DNA of 12,041 nt from DATKXU01 sp035528905 (GCA_035528905.1 DATKXU010000072.1:1-12041); one strand, 5' to 3'; positions 1 to 7,205 are shown, counted from the first letter of the stretch. Translations and numbers: made by a program. Notes: a model not told the origin generated them from the sequence alone.

Positions 1-38
1 TGCCTGATACTGGTGGTTGCGTTAGAATGGATCTGCAT
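1..38 (-). CDS. Start of an unidentified gene running off the left edge (partial, 12 codons)
   Basis: Reading leftward, an ATG at 38-36 opens a frame with no stop to the window edge. The visible residues are MQIHSNATTSIR. An AAAGAGGA ribosome binding site (54-47) lies 8 nt upstream, which is ideal spacing. About 150 nt further upstream is a near-consensus sigma-70 promoter on the same strand. The M-x-I-x-x-N opening vaguely recalls flagellin N-termini, but twelve residues cannot support a name. The start codon and ribosome binding site lie within one arm of a long inverted repeat (34-89). The gene is inferred from promoter, leader, ribosome binding site and start together, not from protein similarity. 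Confidence 0.45.
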   Translation of the reverse strand, partial: MQIHSNATTSIR

Positions 39-89
39 GCGTGTAGTCCTCTTTCTTTGGTTTGGTCACCAAAGAGACTACCGCATGCA
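34..89 (-). promoter_or_regulatory. Long hairpin covering the RBS and start codon of the left-edge gene
   Basis: Positions 34-41 (TGCATGCG) are the exact reverse complement of 82-89. After a one-base bulge at 42, 43-48 (GTAGTC) pairs with 76-81 (GACTAC). An inner helix of six pairs follows (55-60 CTTTGG with 69-74 CCAAAG). In the - strand transcript the distal arm contains the AAAGAGGA ribosome binding site and the ATG, so the folded leader would hide both. This suggests translational control, for example by a protein, an antisense RNA or temperature. It could instead be a protein-binding dyad acting at the DNA level. Confidence 0.55.
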
Positions 90-133
90 CCTCCTCTTTC
101 TCAACTCACCGTTCATAATGTCATGAAACTCGA

Positions 134-148
134 CAGCTAGCAGCTAGC
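134..148. repeat. Two copies of a 7-bp unit, CAGCTAG
   Basis: CAGCTAG occurs twice head to tail (134-140, 141-147), followed by one more matching C. It lies in the predicted leader of the left-edge gene. Two copies are few, but short heptad repeats of this sort are a known kind of intergenic repeat, and a longer heptad array lies elsewhere in the window (6814-6848). The segment is also self-complementary (GCTAGC). Confidence 0.35.
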
Positions 149-194
149 ATCCGGAATCACGTATTACGCTTGCCACACAACTGCTTCCGGCCTC

Positions 195-223
195 ATCATA
201 CCACTTGATAGCGCTGTTGTCAA
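195..223 (-). promoter_or_regulatory. Near-consensus sigma-70 promoter, leftward
   Basis: On the - strand, TTGACA (223-218) is followed by exactly 17 bases and then TATGAT (200-195). This is a perfect -35 and a five-of-six -10 box at optimal spacing. Transcription would begin near 188 and run toward the left-edge gene with an untranslated leader of about 150 nt. It is the best match to a housekeeping promoter that I found in the window. Confidence 0.7.
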
Positions 224-300
224 ATGCCTCCCGCTGAATGATAAGAGGTCGCACGCGAACCGGCGGTCCATTCAGGGCGCCTGCGCTAACGTGGAAGCAA

Positions 301-358
301 AGCCCCCTGAAGCGGGCTGGTCGGCGATAGGTCTGCATAGAGCCCGGTTTACCGGGCT
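301..358. other. Gene-poor left region with two GC hairpins
   Basis: Between the leftward promoter and the radical SAM gene I see no convincing coding sequence. Two hairpins are visible: AGCCC (301-305) with GGGCT (314-318), and a stronger one, AGCCCGG (341-347) with CCGGGCT (352-358) around a four-base TTTA loop. Neither is followed by a T-run on either strand, so they are not standard intrinsic terminators. Their role is unknown. Confidence 0.4.
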
Positions 359-404
359 TCCAGATGAAAATGTCAGCTCGGTCCTTTAGGGCCGGGTGCG
401 AAGC

Positions 405-433
405 TTTCTCAACCATGGACTTTCCAGTATAAT
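405..433 (+). promoter_or_regulatory. Possible promoter of the radical SAM gene
   Basis: A perfect TATAAT -10 box lies at 428-433. Seventeen bases upstream is TTTCTC (405-410), a poor -35 box. Transcription would start near 440, giving a leader of about 85 nt to the ATG at 524. The call rests almost wholly on the -10 box and its position. Confidence 0.4.
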
Positions 434-523
434 AGATAGGTGCTTGCCTGACAATGCGCTGACAGGTGGACACACAGGCGCCCGGTTGCTAAGTGCCATT
501 CGAATAGAGAAAGGTAGTTGGGA

Positions 524-1870
524 ATGAGAATCTTGCTCCTGCATCCGCCTCTTGCCTATCGCGTACCAGCGGCTTGGCGAACGGAGAGCCTGGGCCTGGG
601 CTATGTCGGAGCCGTGCTGCGCAATGACGGGCATGAGGTGGAGGCGCTGGATGCCCACCTTCAATGCTTTCGGGTGAAAAGGACGATTCGGGAGATACTG
701 GCGCGCGATTTCGATTGTCTCGGCATTACGGCGGCTCAAGCTCATAAGGACACGCTGATCCCGATTGTCCGGGCGGTTCGCAAGCGCAGGAAGGACGCCG
801 TCATCGTCGCGGGCGGCTACCTTCCCACTCTGGCTGCAGATCACCTGCTCAGATTCCTGCCGGAGCTCGATTTCGTCGTGAGAGGCGAGGGCGAGCCGGT
901 GATTTCCGATCTTTGCGGCCGCATCGAGCGAGGCGAAGACTGGCACGACACTCCCGGCATCGGATACTTGAAGGACGGCCAGCCCGTCCTGAACCCCGTC
1001 CCGAAGCCGGTTCAGGACCTCGACACGCTGCCGTTCCCGATTCGCGACGCTCTCGGCCAGGCGGCGATGCCTGTATCGCCTGGGATTTCCACCAACCGCG
1101 GCTGCTATCACCGGTGCTCTTTCTGCTGCGTGCAGAGCTTCTTCGGCCTCTCCGGCAGCCGCGTTCCACGGTTGCGCAGCCCGGAGAATACCGTTGACGA
1201 GATCGAGTCCGTGATCGCCCGAACGAATGTGAAGACATTCAACTTCGTGGACGACAGCTTCCTGGGCCCGGGGCAGAAGCTCCGCGAACGGGTAATCCGG
1301 CTCGCCGAGGAGATAGAGGCTAGAAACCTGAAGATCACATTCACCATACAGTGCCGAGCGGATGAGGTTGATGAGGAAGTCCTGAGGCTTCTGAAGGAGG
1401 TCGGGCTGACCGACGTTTTCCTGGGCATCGAGTCCGGCGTGCAGCGTCAGCTCGACACGTATAACAAGCATGTCACCGTCGAGCAGAACAGACGAGGGAT
1501 CGAGATAGTGCGGCGATCGGGCGTAAGGCTTCGTTCGGGCTTCATCATGTTCGATCCGTACGTCACGATACCTGAGCTGCTGCAAAACATTCAGTTTGCC
1601 CGCGAGACGGGAATCCTCGAAGAAGCGAAGAAGGTGCCTGTGGCGTTTGTGACCCCGTTACTCCTGCATCGAGGCGTGCCTTTGGTCGAGCAGCTTCGCG
1701 CGGACGGGCTATTGCGCGAGAAGGGCATTGACGTTGACTACGTATTCAAGGATCGGACGGTCGGGATAATCCTCAAGTTTCTCATCGTCTTGGGCGCGTG
1801 TTCTGAGTTTGTGAAGCGCATGTTTAGGCGCAGAGAGGGCGATTATCTGCGTCCTCGGATGGATGTTTAG
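524..1870 (+). CDS. Radical SAM enzyme with N-terminal B12-binding-type domain
   Basis: The protein has 448 residues. Residues 1-135 or so form a Rossmann-like cobalamin-binding-type domain, with the MRILLLHPP opening, G97-G98-Y-L-P-T102 and an R-G-E-G-E segment near 120. The radical SAM core begins with C194-x3-C198-x2-C201, which should hold the 4Fe-4S cluster and S-adenosylmethionine. The DxHxxG histidine motif of B12-dependent mutases is not seen, so any cobalamin would be held without that ligand, as in several class B radical SAM methylases. Residues around 410-430 are hydrophobic and may touch the membrane. Members of this family methylate or rearrange carbon skeletons, and the substrate here cannot be read. 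The ATG at 524 is preferred over TTG at 518 because AAGG (511-514) is 9 nt from the ATG but only 3 nt from the TTG. It appears to be a single-gene unit. Confidence 0.88.
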   Translation: MRILLLHPPLAYRVPAAWRTESLGLGYVGAVLRNDGHEVEALDAHLQCFRVKRTIREILARDFDCLGITAAQAHKDTLIPIVRAVRKRRKDAVIVAGGYLPTLAADHLLRFLPELDFVVRGEGEPVISDLCGRIERGEDWHDTPGIGYLKDGQPVLNPVPKPVQDLDTLPFPIRDALGQAAMPVSPGISTNRGCYHRCSFCCVQSFFGLSGSRVPRLRSPENTVDEIESVIARTNVKTFNFVDDSFLGPGQKLRERVIRLAEEIEARNLKITFTIQCRADEVDEEVLRLLKEVGLTDVFLGIESGVQRQLDTYNKHVTVEQNRRGIEIVRRSGVRLRSGFIMFDPYVTIPELLQNIQFARETGILEEAKKVPVAFVTPLLLHRGVPLVEQLRADGLLREKGIDVDYVFKDRTVGIILKFLIVLGACSEFVKRMFRRREGDYLRPRMDV

Positions 1871-1889
1871 CAACAACTACCGGCTGGGC

Positions 1890-1918
1890 TTGACTTGTGC
1901 CGGCCCTTCTGTTACCAT
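1890..1918 (+). promoter_or_regulatory. Promoter of the tldD-tldE operon
   Basis: TTGACT (1890-1895) and TACCAT (1913-1918) are separated by 17 bases, matching the sigma-70 consensus in five and four of six positions. Transcription would start near 1925, giving a leader of about 37 nt. A CCGGC/GCCGG dyad (1880-1884, 1899-1903) overlaps the -35 region and could be a weak hairpin or an operator. Confidence 0.55.
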
Positions 1919-1961
1919 TCGCTATTGATACGGCACGTTGCCATTGAGCCAGGAGTTGAGC

Positions 1962-3410
1962 GTGAGAACCATCGGCAATTTGGGATACGAAACTGCTCTT
2001 GGAGCTGATGTCTCATCGTTATTGCCCAAGGAATCCATAGAAAGCTTGCTTTCCGCCGCGCTGAGCCGTGGTGGTGATCTTGCGGAAGTCTTTGTCCAGC
2101 GTTCGCGCACCACGAGCATCCCGCTGGAAGAGCGAAAAATCCGCGCCGCCGAAGCCAGGATCGCCCAGGGAGTCGGGATACGCGTTATCTCCGGCGAGAA
2201 GACCGGGTATGCGTACTCGGACGACCTGGAGATGGACAGCCTGCTGGAGGCGGCGCGAGTCGCGGCCCACATTGCCGAGGGGCCGGGGACTGAGCACGCG
2301 ATTCGGGTCACCGCCCGGCTTGCCCCCGATTACTACACTGTCCAGATAGACCCTGCAGACCAGTCCGCCGCCCTGAAGACCGCCCTCCTGAAGCGCGCGA
2401 ATAAGGCGGCCTATGAGTACGACCCCCGCATCAAGCAGGCCGACGTCTATTACACCGACGAGCAGAAGGACATCATCGTAGCGAACTCGGACGGCCTCTG
2501 GATCGCCGACCGTCAGACTCTGCTGCGGATGATGGTGCGGTGCCTGGCGGCCCAGCGGCGCGTATCCCGCAGCGGCGTTTACGCAAGCGGCGGCCGGATC
2601 GGTATGGAGTACTTCGATCGGATTTCGCCGGAGGACATTGCACGCGAGGCCGCCCGGATAGCCGTCGTTCAGCTTGACGCCGTTCCCGCCCCTGCCGGGA
2701 TGATGCCGCTTGTCATAGGAAATGGATGGGGCGGCGTCCTACTCCACGAGGCAGTCGGTCATGGCCTCGAAGCCGACGTCATCAGGAAGAACATGTCTAT
2801 CTACACTGGCCGCGTGGGCCGAAAAGTAGCCTCGGAGCTTTGCACGCTCGTAGACGACGCGACGCTTCCGAACCAGCGCGGCTCGATCAATATTGACGAC
2901 GAGGGCACCCCGGGCCAGAGGAAAGTGCTCATCGAAAGGGGTGTCCTGGCAGGATACATGACCGATCGGCTCAACGGCCGGCTGATGGGCCTTCCGCTTA
3001 CCGGGAACGGCCGCCGCCAGGGCTATCACGACTACCCGATTCCCAGGATGACCTGCTTCTTCATGGAGGCAGGCGACTCCGACCCGGAGGAGATCATCCG
3101 CTCTGTGGATCATGGAGTGTATGCCGGCAACTTCGGCGGCGGCGAGGTTGATATATCGAGTGGCAATTTCACGTTCAGCATCACCGAAGGCTATCTGATT
3201 GAGAGAGGCAGGCTCAGCTATCCCATCAGGGAAGCCACGCTAGTCGGAAACGGCCCGGACATTCTGACGAAGGTGACAATGGTGGGTTCGGACCTGGCGT
3301 TGGATCCAGGCACGAGCACGTGCGGCAAGTCCGGCCAGTCAGTCCCGACTACCGTGGGCATGCCGACGGTGAAGGTGTCCGAGATGACTGTGGGGGGAAC
3401 GGCAACCTAA
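1962..3410 (+). CDS. tldD: TldD-type metallopeptidase (peptidase U62 family)
   Basis: The protein has 482 residues, the usual length for TldD. The metal-binding motif is H262-E-A-V-G-H267, followed by E270 and D272. A conserved cysteine, C454, lies in the CGKSGQ segment near the C-terminus and is expected to be the third metal ligand. Known TldD works with TldE as a cytoplasmic heterodimer that cuts unfolded or modified peptides, for example the microcin B17 leader and the antitoxin CcdA in E. coli. The GTG start at 1962 is chosen because AGGAG (1951-1955) lies 6 nt before it; the upstream TTG codons at 1938, 1944 and 1956 lack good spacing. It heads an operon: the tldE-like gene follows after 25 nt. 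The target peptide is not evident, since no ribosomally made peptide precursor is visible nearby. Confidence 0.93.
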   Translation: MRTIGNLGYETALGADVSSLLPKESIESLLSAALSRGGDLAEVFVQRSRTTSIPLEERKIRAAEARIAQGVGIRVISGEKTGYAYSDDLEMDSLLEAARVAAHIAEGPGTEHAIRVTARLAPDYYTVQIDPADQSAALKTALLKRANKAAYEYDPRIKQADVYYTDEQKDIIVANSDGLWIADRQTLLRMMVRCLAAQRRVSRSGVYASGGRIGMEYFDRISPEDIAREAARIAVVQLDAVPAPAGMMPLVIGNGWGGVLLHEAVGHGLEADVIRKNMSIYTGRVGRKVASELCTLVDDATLPNQRGSINIDDEGTPGQRKVLIERGVLAGYMTDRLNGRLMGLPLTGNGRRQGYHDYPIPRMTCFFMEAGDSDPEEIIRSVDHGVYAGNFGGGEVDISSGNFTFSITEGYLIERGRLSYPIREATLVGNGPDILTKVTMVGSDLALDPGTSTCGKSGQSVPTTVGMPTVKVSEMTVGGTAT

Positions 3411-3435
3411 AGCAATCCCTGCGGTAACGAATGCT

Positions 3436-4773
3436 ATGAACTATCTAGAATTCGCACAAGATGTCGTGCGCTCTGCAGTGAACGCGGGGGCTCACCAGGC
3501 GGAGGTATACATCCAAACCGGCAGCGAGTTCCATGTGGACGTCCGCATGGGCGAGATCGAGACCCTGGCCCAGGCGTCGGCCAAGGGCCTGGGCCTGCGG
3601 GTTTTTGTGGACAAACGGATGGCGTTCGCAAGCACGACTGATTTCCACGGGCCGGTGGTTGCAGACCTTATGAGGACGACCGTAAACCTCGCAAAAGCCG
3701 CCAGCCGTGATCGTTACAACGGCTTGCCCGATGTTGGGCCGGGGCCTCTGCCTCACCTGAATCTGTACGATCCGGCGATCGTAGACTTGCCTGCTGAGCG
3801 GAAGATCGAGATGGCAAGGGAGGCGGAGAAGGCGGCATTCGACTGTGGCCCCAGGATCACGAACAGCTACGGGGCAGGCGTCGGCACTCATGTGGGCACG
3901 CAGATAATCGCCAACTCGAACGGCGTTCTGTACTCGTGCTCCGGCACCGACTGCACCGTATCATGCGCGCCGATGGCCGAGGGCGACGGCGAAAAGCAGT
4001 TCGGCCACCACTGGTCTGCCAAGCGCTTCTTCGGCGAGCTGGAGCCAGCGGCTGAGGTAGGCAGGCAGGCGGCAATCCGCGCCCTCCAGAAGCTCGGGGC
4101 CCGAAAAGTTGAAACACAGACCGTGCCGGTCGTGTTCGACTGGATGGTCGGCCCGCTACTTTGGGAGGCAGTGTTTCATGCGCTCGACGGGGATGGCGTT
4201 CACCGCGGGATGTCGTTTCTGAAGAACATGTTAGGCAAGCAGGTCGCCTCGCCCGTCGTGACGCTGGTAGACGACCCCTTGATGCCGGGCGGCCTGGGTT
4301 CCGTACCGTTTGATGGAGAGGGCGTACTGTGCGCCCGCAAAGTAGTTATCGAGAACGGAATCCTCAAGACGTACTTCTACGATGCACGCACGGCTAGGAA
4401 ATACGGGCAGCAGCCCAGCGGAAATGCCAGACGCGGGTTCGCCAGCCTTCCATCCGTGTCGCCGACCAACTTGTATCTGAAGCCTACTAATACAGACCCC
4501 TCGGAAATCATCCGCGGGATCGCGAATGGCTTCTACGTAACTCAGACCATGGGCTATGGCGTGAGTACAGTCACCGGCGATTTTTCCGTGGGCGCTGTCG
4601 GTATGTGGATATGCAATGGCGAGCTTGCATTTCCGGTGCAGGAAGTGACGATCGCCGGCAACATGCTCGACATGATGAGAAGTATCGAACAAGTAGCCAA
4701 CGACGCGAGGTTCATATCCTCTGTCGTCAGTCCTACCTTCAAGGTCGCAGAGATGACAGTTAGCGGGAAGTAG
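3436..4773 (+). CDS. tldE: TldE/PmbA-type partner subunit with degenerate metal site
   Basis: The protein has 445 residues and is full length for the PmbA/TldE family. It has the same two-domain plan as the upstream TldD, with an N-terminal domain up to about 200 and a C-terminal domain containing a TGDFSVGAVGMW stretch typical of PmbA. The segment matching HEAVGH in TldD reads W243-E-A-V-F-H248, then D251 and D253. The first metal-binding histidine is therefore lost, while the glutamate and second histidine remain. No CGKxGQ cysteine motif is seen near the C-terminus. TldE is known to be catalytically inactive and to complete the TldD active-site cavity. The ATG at 3436 lacks a strong ribosome binding site, so translation may depend on coupling to tldD 25 nt upstream. 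Confidence 0.9.
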   Translation: MNYLEFAQDVVRSAVNAGAHQAEVYIQTGSEFHVDVRMGEIETLAQASAKGLGLRVFVDKRMAFASTTDFHGPVVADLMRTTVNLAKAASRDRYNGLPDVGPGPLPHLNLYDPAIVDLPAERKIEMAREAEKAAFDCGPRITNSYGAGVGTHVGTQIIANSNGVLYSCSGTDCTVSCAPMAEGDGEKQFGHHWSAKRFFGELEPAAEVGRQAAIRALQKLGARKVETQTVPVVFDWMVGPLLWEAVFHALDGDGVHRGMSFLKNMLGKQVASPVVTLVDDPLMPGGLGSVPFDGEGVLCARKVVIENGILKTYFYDARTARKYGQQPSGNARRGFASLPSVSPTNLYLKPTNTDPSEIIRGIANGFYVTQTMGYGVSTVTGDFSVGAVGMWICNGELAFPVQEVTIAGNMLDMMRSIEQVANDARFISSVVSPTFKVAEMTVSGK

Positions 4774-4782
4774 GGCCGGACC

Positions 4783-6720
4783 TTGGATAGGCGCAAACCG
4801 GAGAAGTACCTGTCAGGGGTGACCCTGAGGGCGATCATCATCGCTCTGATCATCATCCCAGTAAACAATTACTGGATCTTCGTCACAGAGGTCGTCCGAT
4901 ACGCAGGGCACCCCACGACTATCTCTCTTTTCTACAACGCGGTGTTCTTGCTCCTTCTGCTCGTCGGCCTCAACGCGCTGCTTCGGAAAGTCGCTCCCAG
5001 GTGGGTGTTCTCCCAAGGCGAGCTGCTCACGATCTACATAATGATAAACCTGGCATCGGCGCTGGCGGGGCACGATATGGTCCAGGTGCTCGTCCCGGGC
5101 ATGGTGCATCCATTCAGATTCGCGAGCCCGGAGAACAAGTGGTCCACCCTATTTGTGGAAAGAATCCCGAAATGGCTCACCGTGCAAGACGAAGCTGCGA
5201 TCAAAGGCTTCTACGAGGGGGCCAGCAGCTTATACACACGGGGGACGCTGCTCGCATGGGCAGTACCGGTATTGATGTGGGTGCTGTTCATCGTCACGCT
5301 GCTGTTCGTCATGCTGTGCTTGACGGTGCTCCTGAGAAAGCAGTGGACGGAGCGGGAGAAGCTGGCATATCCGCTCGTCCAACTGCCCGTGGAACTCTCG
5401 GGCGATCGAACGAGCTTCTTCCGCAACAGGTTGTTATGGGTAGGCATAGGGTTGGCAGTCGGCATTGATCTCCTCCAGGGCCTGCACGTGCTGTTCCCTT
5501 CCGTACCTGGGTTGAAAGTCAAGGAACTCAACCTGATGACTTACATCACAACCCCGCCGTGGAACGCTATGGGCTCGATCCCCATGTACTTCTACCCTTT
5601 TGCCATCGGGCTTGGGACGCTGCTGCCACTTGACCTCTCATTCTCCTCATGGTTTTTCTTCCTTTTCTGGAAGGCGGAGGTGGTGATCGCGGCAGCCAGG
5701 GGATGGAACGAAATACCCAGTTTCCCCTACGTCGGCCAGCAGTCGTTCGGCGCGTACATGGGCATCTGCTTCTTTGCAATCTTGGTCAGCAGAAAGCACA
5801 TATTCGATGTGATCAGGCACTTATTCACCGACCGAGTACAGGTAGACGACGAGGGCGAGCCGCTGAGGTACCGCACTGCGGCTTTCGGCATGCTGCTTGG
5901 CACGCTTGTGCTGATGGTTTTCGTACGGGCGATGGGGATGTCGTGGTGGCTGATCGTTGCGTTCTTCGCCATCTACTTCGCCATGTCTATCGCCATCACT
6001 CGAATGAGGGCGGAACTGGGACCGCCGGCGCACGATCTCCACGGCGCGGGGCCGGACGCCATCCTGCCTGCGATCATCGGGCCTGCGAGGCTCGGCACGC
6101 CGAACCTGGTTGCGCTGTCGCTGATGTTCTGGTTCAACCGGGCCTATCGCTGCCATCCCATGCCATTCGAACTAGAGGGTTTCAAGATGGCGGAACGGGC
6201 GGCCATGAGCTACCGCAGGCTGTTCGGAGCTATCCTGATTGCAGTGGTTGCCGGCACCATCGCGAGCTTCTGGTCTGAACTACACATTTACTATCAGGTA
6301 GGCGCCACATCGAAGATGTCGCCGGTGGGAGTTCCTTACATATTCGGTATGGAACCGTACCGGCGGCTGGACTGGTGGTTGAAGAGTGCGCCGCCGCGCA
6401 GCGGGAACATCATATGGGCCATCGGGGTCGGGTTCGTCTTTACGATTCTGCTGAACTCCCTGCGGATGCGTTTCTCCTGGTTTCCATTCCACCCGGTCGG
6501 CTATGCCATATCGAGCAGTTGGTCCATGCATCAGCTCTGGCTGTGTATGTTCATCGCCTGGCTGATCAAGCTCTTGCTGCTTCGCTATGGGGGACTGAAG
6601 TTGTACCGGTCCACCGTGCCGCTTTTCCTCGGAGTCATCCTCGGCGAGTGCGTCATGGGCAGCCTGTGGACGATAATCGGCATAGCCTTGAACATACAGA
6701 CATACGCCTTCTGGCCGTAG
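4783..6720 (+). CDS. Polytopic membrane protein, DUF6785/DUF6784-like, possible peptide transporter
   Basis: The protein has 645 residues and about 12-14 predicted membrane helices. Clear ones lie near 14-38, 46-70, 78-100, 155-184 and, late in the protein, about 545-640. Conserved-looking loops are Q187-W-T-E-R-E-K-L-A-Y-P-L-V-Q-L-P, R409-A-E-L-G-P-P-A-H-D-L-H420 and N452-R-A-Y-R-C-H-P-M-P-F-E-L-E. I match these from memory to uncharacterised families often named DUF6785/DUF6784. The layout loosely recalls OPT-type oligopeptide transporters, but that is inference. It starts 9 nt after tldE, so it is almost certainly co-transcribed, which favours a role in moving the substrate or product of the TldD/TldE peptidase. 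The start is TTG at 4783, with only a weak ribosome binding site. The next in-frame ATG lies well inside the protein, so TTG is accepted with some doubt. Confidence 0.75.
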   Translation: MDRRKPEKYLSGVTLRAIIIALIIIPVNNYWIFVTEVVRYAGHPTTISLFYNAVFLLLLLVGLNALLRKVAPRWVFSQGELLTIYIMINLASALAGHDMVQVLVPGMVHPFRFASPENKWSTLFVERIPKWLTVQDEAAIKGFYEGASSLYTRGTLLAWAVPVLMWVLFIVTLLFVMLCLTVLLRKQWTEREKLAYPLVQLPVELSGDRTSFFRNRLLWVGIGLAVGIDLLQGLHVLFPSVPGLKVKELNLMTYITTPPWNAMGSIPMYFYPFAIGLGTLLPLDLSFSSWFFFLFWKAEVVIAAARGWNEIPSFPYVGQQSFGAYMGICFFAILVSRKHIFDVIRHLFTDRVQVDDEGEPLRYRTAAFGMLLGTLVLMVFVRAMGMSWWLIVAFFAIYFAMSIAITRMRAELGPPAHDLHGAGPDAILPAIIGPARLGTPNLVALSLMFWFNRAYRCHPMPFELEGFKMAERAAMSYRRLFGAILIAVVAGTIASFWSELHIYYQVGATSKMSPVGVPYIFGMEPYRRLDWWLKSAPPRSGNIIWAIGVGFVFTILLNSLRMRFSWFPFHPVGYAISSSWSMHQLWLCMFIAWLIKLLLLRYGGLKLYRSTVPLFLGVILGECVMGSLWTIIGIALNIQTYAFWP

Positions 6721-6737
6721 CCTAGAGGAGAGACCGC

Positions 6738-6777
6738 AGCCCGCAGCATCGGAGGACAGCCCTGCTGCACGCGGGCT
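6738..6777 (+). terminator. Terminator-like hairpin after the tldD operon
   Basis: AGCCCGC (6738-6744) pairs with GCGGGCT (6771-6777). An inner AGCA/TGCT helix (6745-6748 with 6763-6766) is offset by four bases. The 3' arm runs into only TTTG, so termination would be weak. The position 17 nt after the stop codon of the membrane protein gene supports the call. Confidence 0.4.
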
Positions 6778-6813
6778 TTGTGGCATCAGCGTGTGGATTC
6801 ACCCCATGCAGAA

Positions 6814-6848
6814 GTTGGGAGTTGCACGTTGGGCGTTCGACGTTCTCC
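6814..6848. repeat. Heptad tandem repeat, unit GTTnnnn
   Basis: Five consecutive 7-bp units each begin with GTT: gttggga, gttgcac, gttgggc, gttcgac, gttctcc. The units differ in the last four bases. The array merges at its right end into an 8-bp repeat (6843-6898). Heptad repeats of this kind resemble the short tandem repeats described in some cyanobacterial and other genomes. No protein is encoded by it. Confidence 0.6.
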
Positions 6849-6898
6849 CCGTCTCCTTGTCTCCCAGTCTCCCAGTCTCCCAGTCGCCGTATCTCCCA
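6843..6898. repeat. Octad tandem repeat, unit GTCTCCCA
   Basis: Seven consecutive 8-bp units are present: ttctcccc, gtctcctt, gtctccca three times, gtcgccgt, atctccca. The three central copies are identical and the outer ones are diverged. The - strand carries spaced GGG runs (three with 5-base spacers, a GGGG about 12 bases away), so a G-quadruplex is possible but would need a long loop. The unit is too short and has no spacers, so this is not a CRISPR array. Confidence 0.75.
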
Positions 6899-6957
6899 CG
6901 CCTTTCCGAGCCCCTGCGTAGCACGTGGCGCCGTCAGTAGCTGTCGGGATCGGGCTT

Positions 6958-6987
6958 CCTGTAGAAATCCCCTCAAGACACCGATAA
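6958..6987 (+). promoter_or_regulatory. Weak candidate promoter for the prepilin cluster
   Basis: GATAAT (6982-6987) matches the -10 consensus at five of six positions. The upstream TGTAGA (6960-6965), 16 bases away, is a poor -35. It would give a leader of about 210 nt before the pilin gene. No better promoter was found between 6721 and 7205. Confidence 0.22.
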
Positions 6988-7047
6988 TGGTTTTGAGATC
7001 GGTTCGCGTCGAGGCGCTTCCCAAATAAGTATGTGAAATGCCTCGTA

Positions 7048-7131
7048 CGCGTGTGGAATAACTCCACCAAGCGCGAAGTCGTTTGACGACCGTAGGTTCG
7101 AAAGGCTTGTGGCAGGCCCGTCATGCCTGTC
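7048..7131 (+). other. Two hairpins in the leader region upstream of the pilin gene
   Basis: GTGGA (7053-7057) pairs with TCCAC (7063-7067), extended by CGCG (7048-7051) with CGCG (7072-7075). A second hairpin pairs GGCAGGC (7111-7117) with GCCTGTC (7125-7131), including one G-U pair, around a 7-base loop. The 8-mer GACGACCG occurs at 7085 and again at 7141, flanking the second hairpin. I could not match this to a known riboswitch class. The remainder of the 6721-7205 gap shows no gene. Confidence 0.35.
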
Positions 7132-7205
7132 TCTTGCCCAGACGACCGCCGGAAAAGATTGCTGACGCCGACCAGCGCAAATCCTAAGGAGGTGTACGAA
7201 AGTAC

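Noticed and set aside
144..473. Leftward open frame of 109 codons upstream of the radical SAM gene
   Set aside because: It begins with GTG without a ribosome binding site, its protein resembles nothing known, and a near-consensus leftward promoter and a heptad repeat lie inside its 3' part.
386..1585. Long leftward frame of 399 codons
   Set aside because: It lies opposite the radical SAM gene, whose motifs are unambiguous, and its residues are typical of an antisense frame in GC-rich coding DNA.
1938..1961. Upstream TTG starts for tldD
   Set aside because: The ribosome binding site AGGAG at 1951-1955 lies downstream of or against these codons and is correctly spaced only for GTG at 1962.
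6843..6898. CRISPR-like array
   Set aside because: The units are 8 bp and directly adjacent, with no spacers and no cas genes nearby.
6960..6990. CCGATAA resembling a flagellar sigma-28 -10 box
   Set aside because: No TAAAGTTT-like -35 element is found at the proper distance, and the gene downstream is a prepilin.
7109..7128. TGGCAGG followed by TGCC, resembling a sigma-54 promoter often seen at pilin genes
   Set aside because: The GG and GC elements are 12 bases apart instead of 10, and the segment is better explained as a hairpin.
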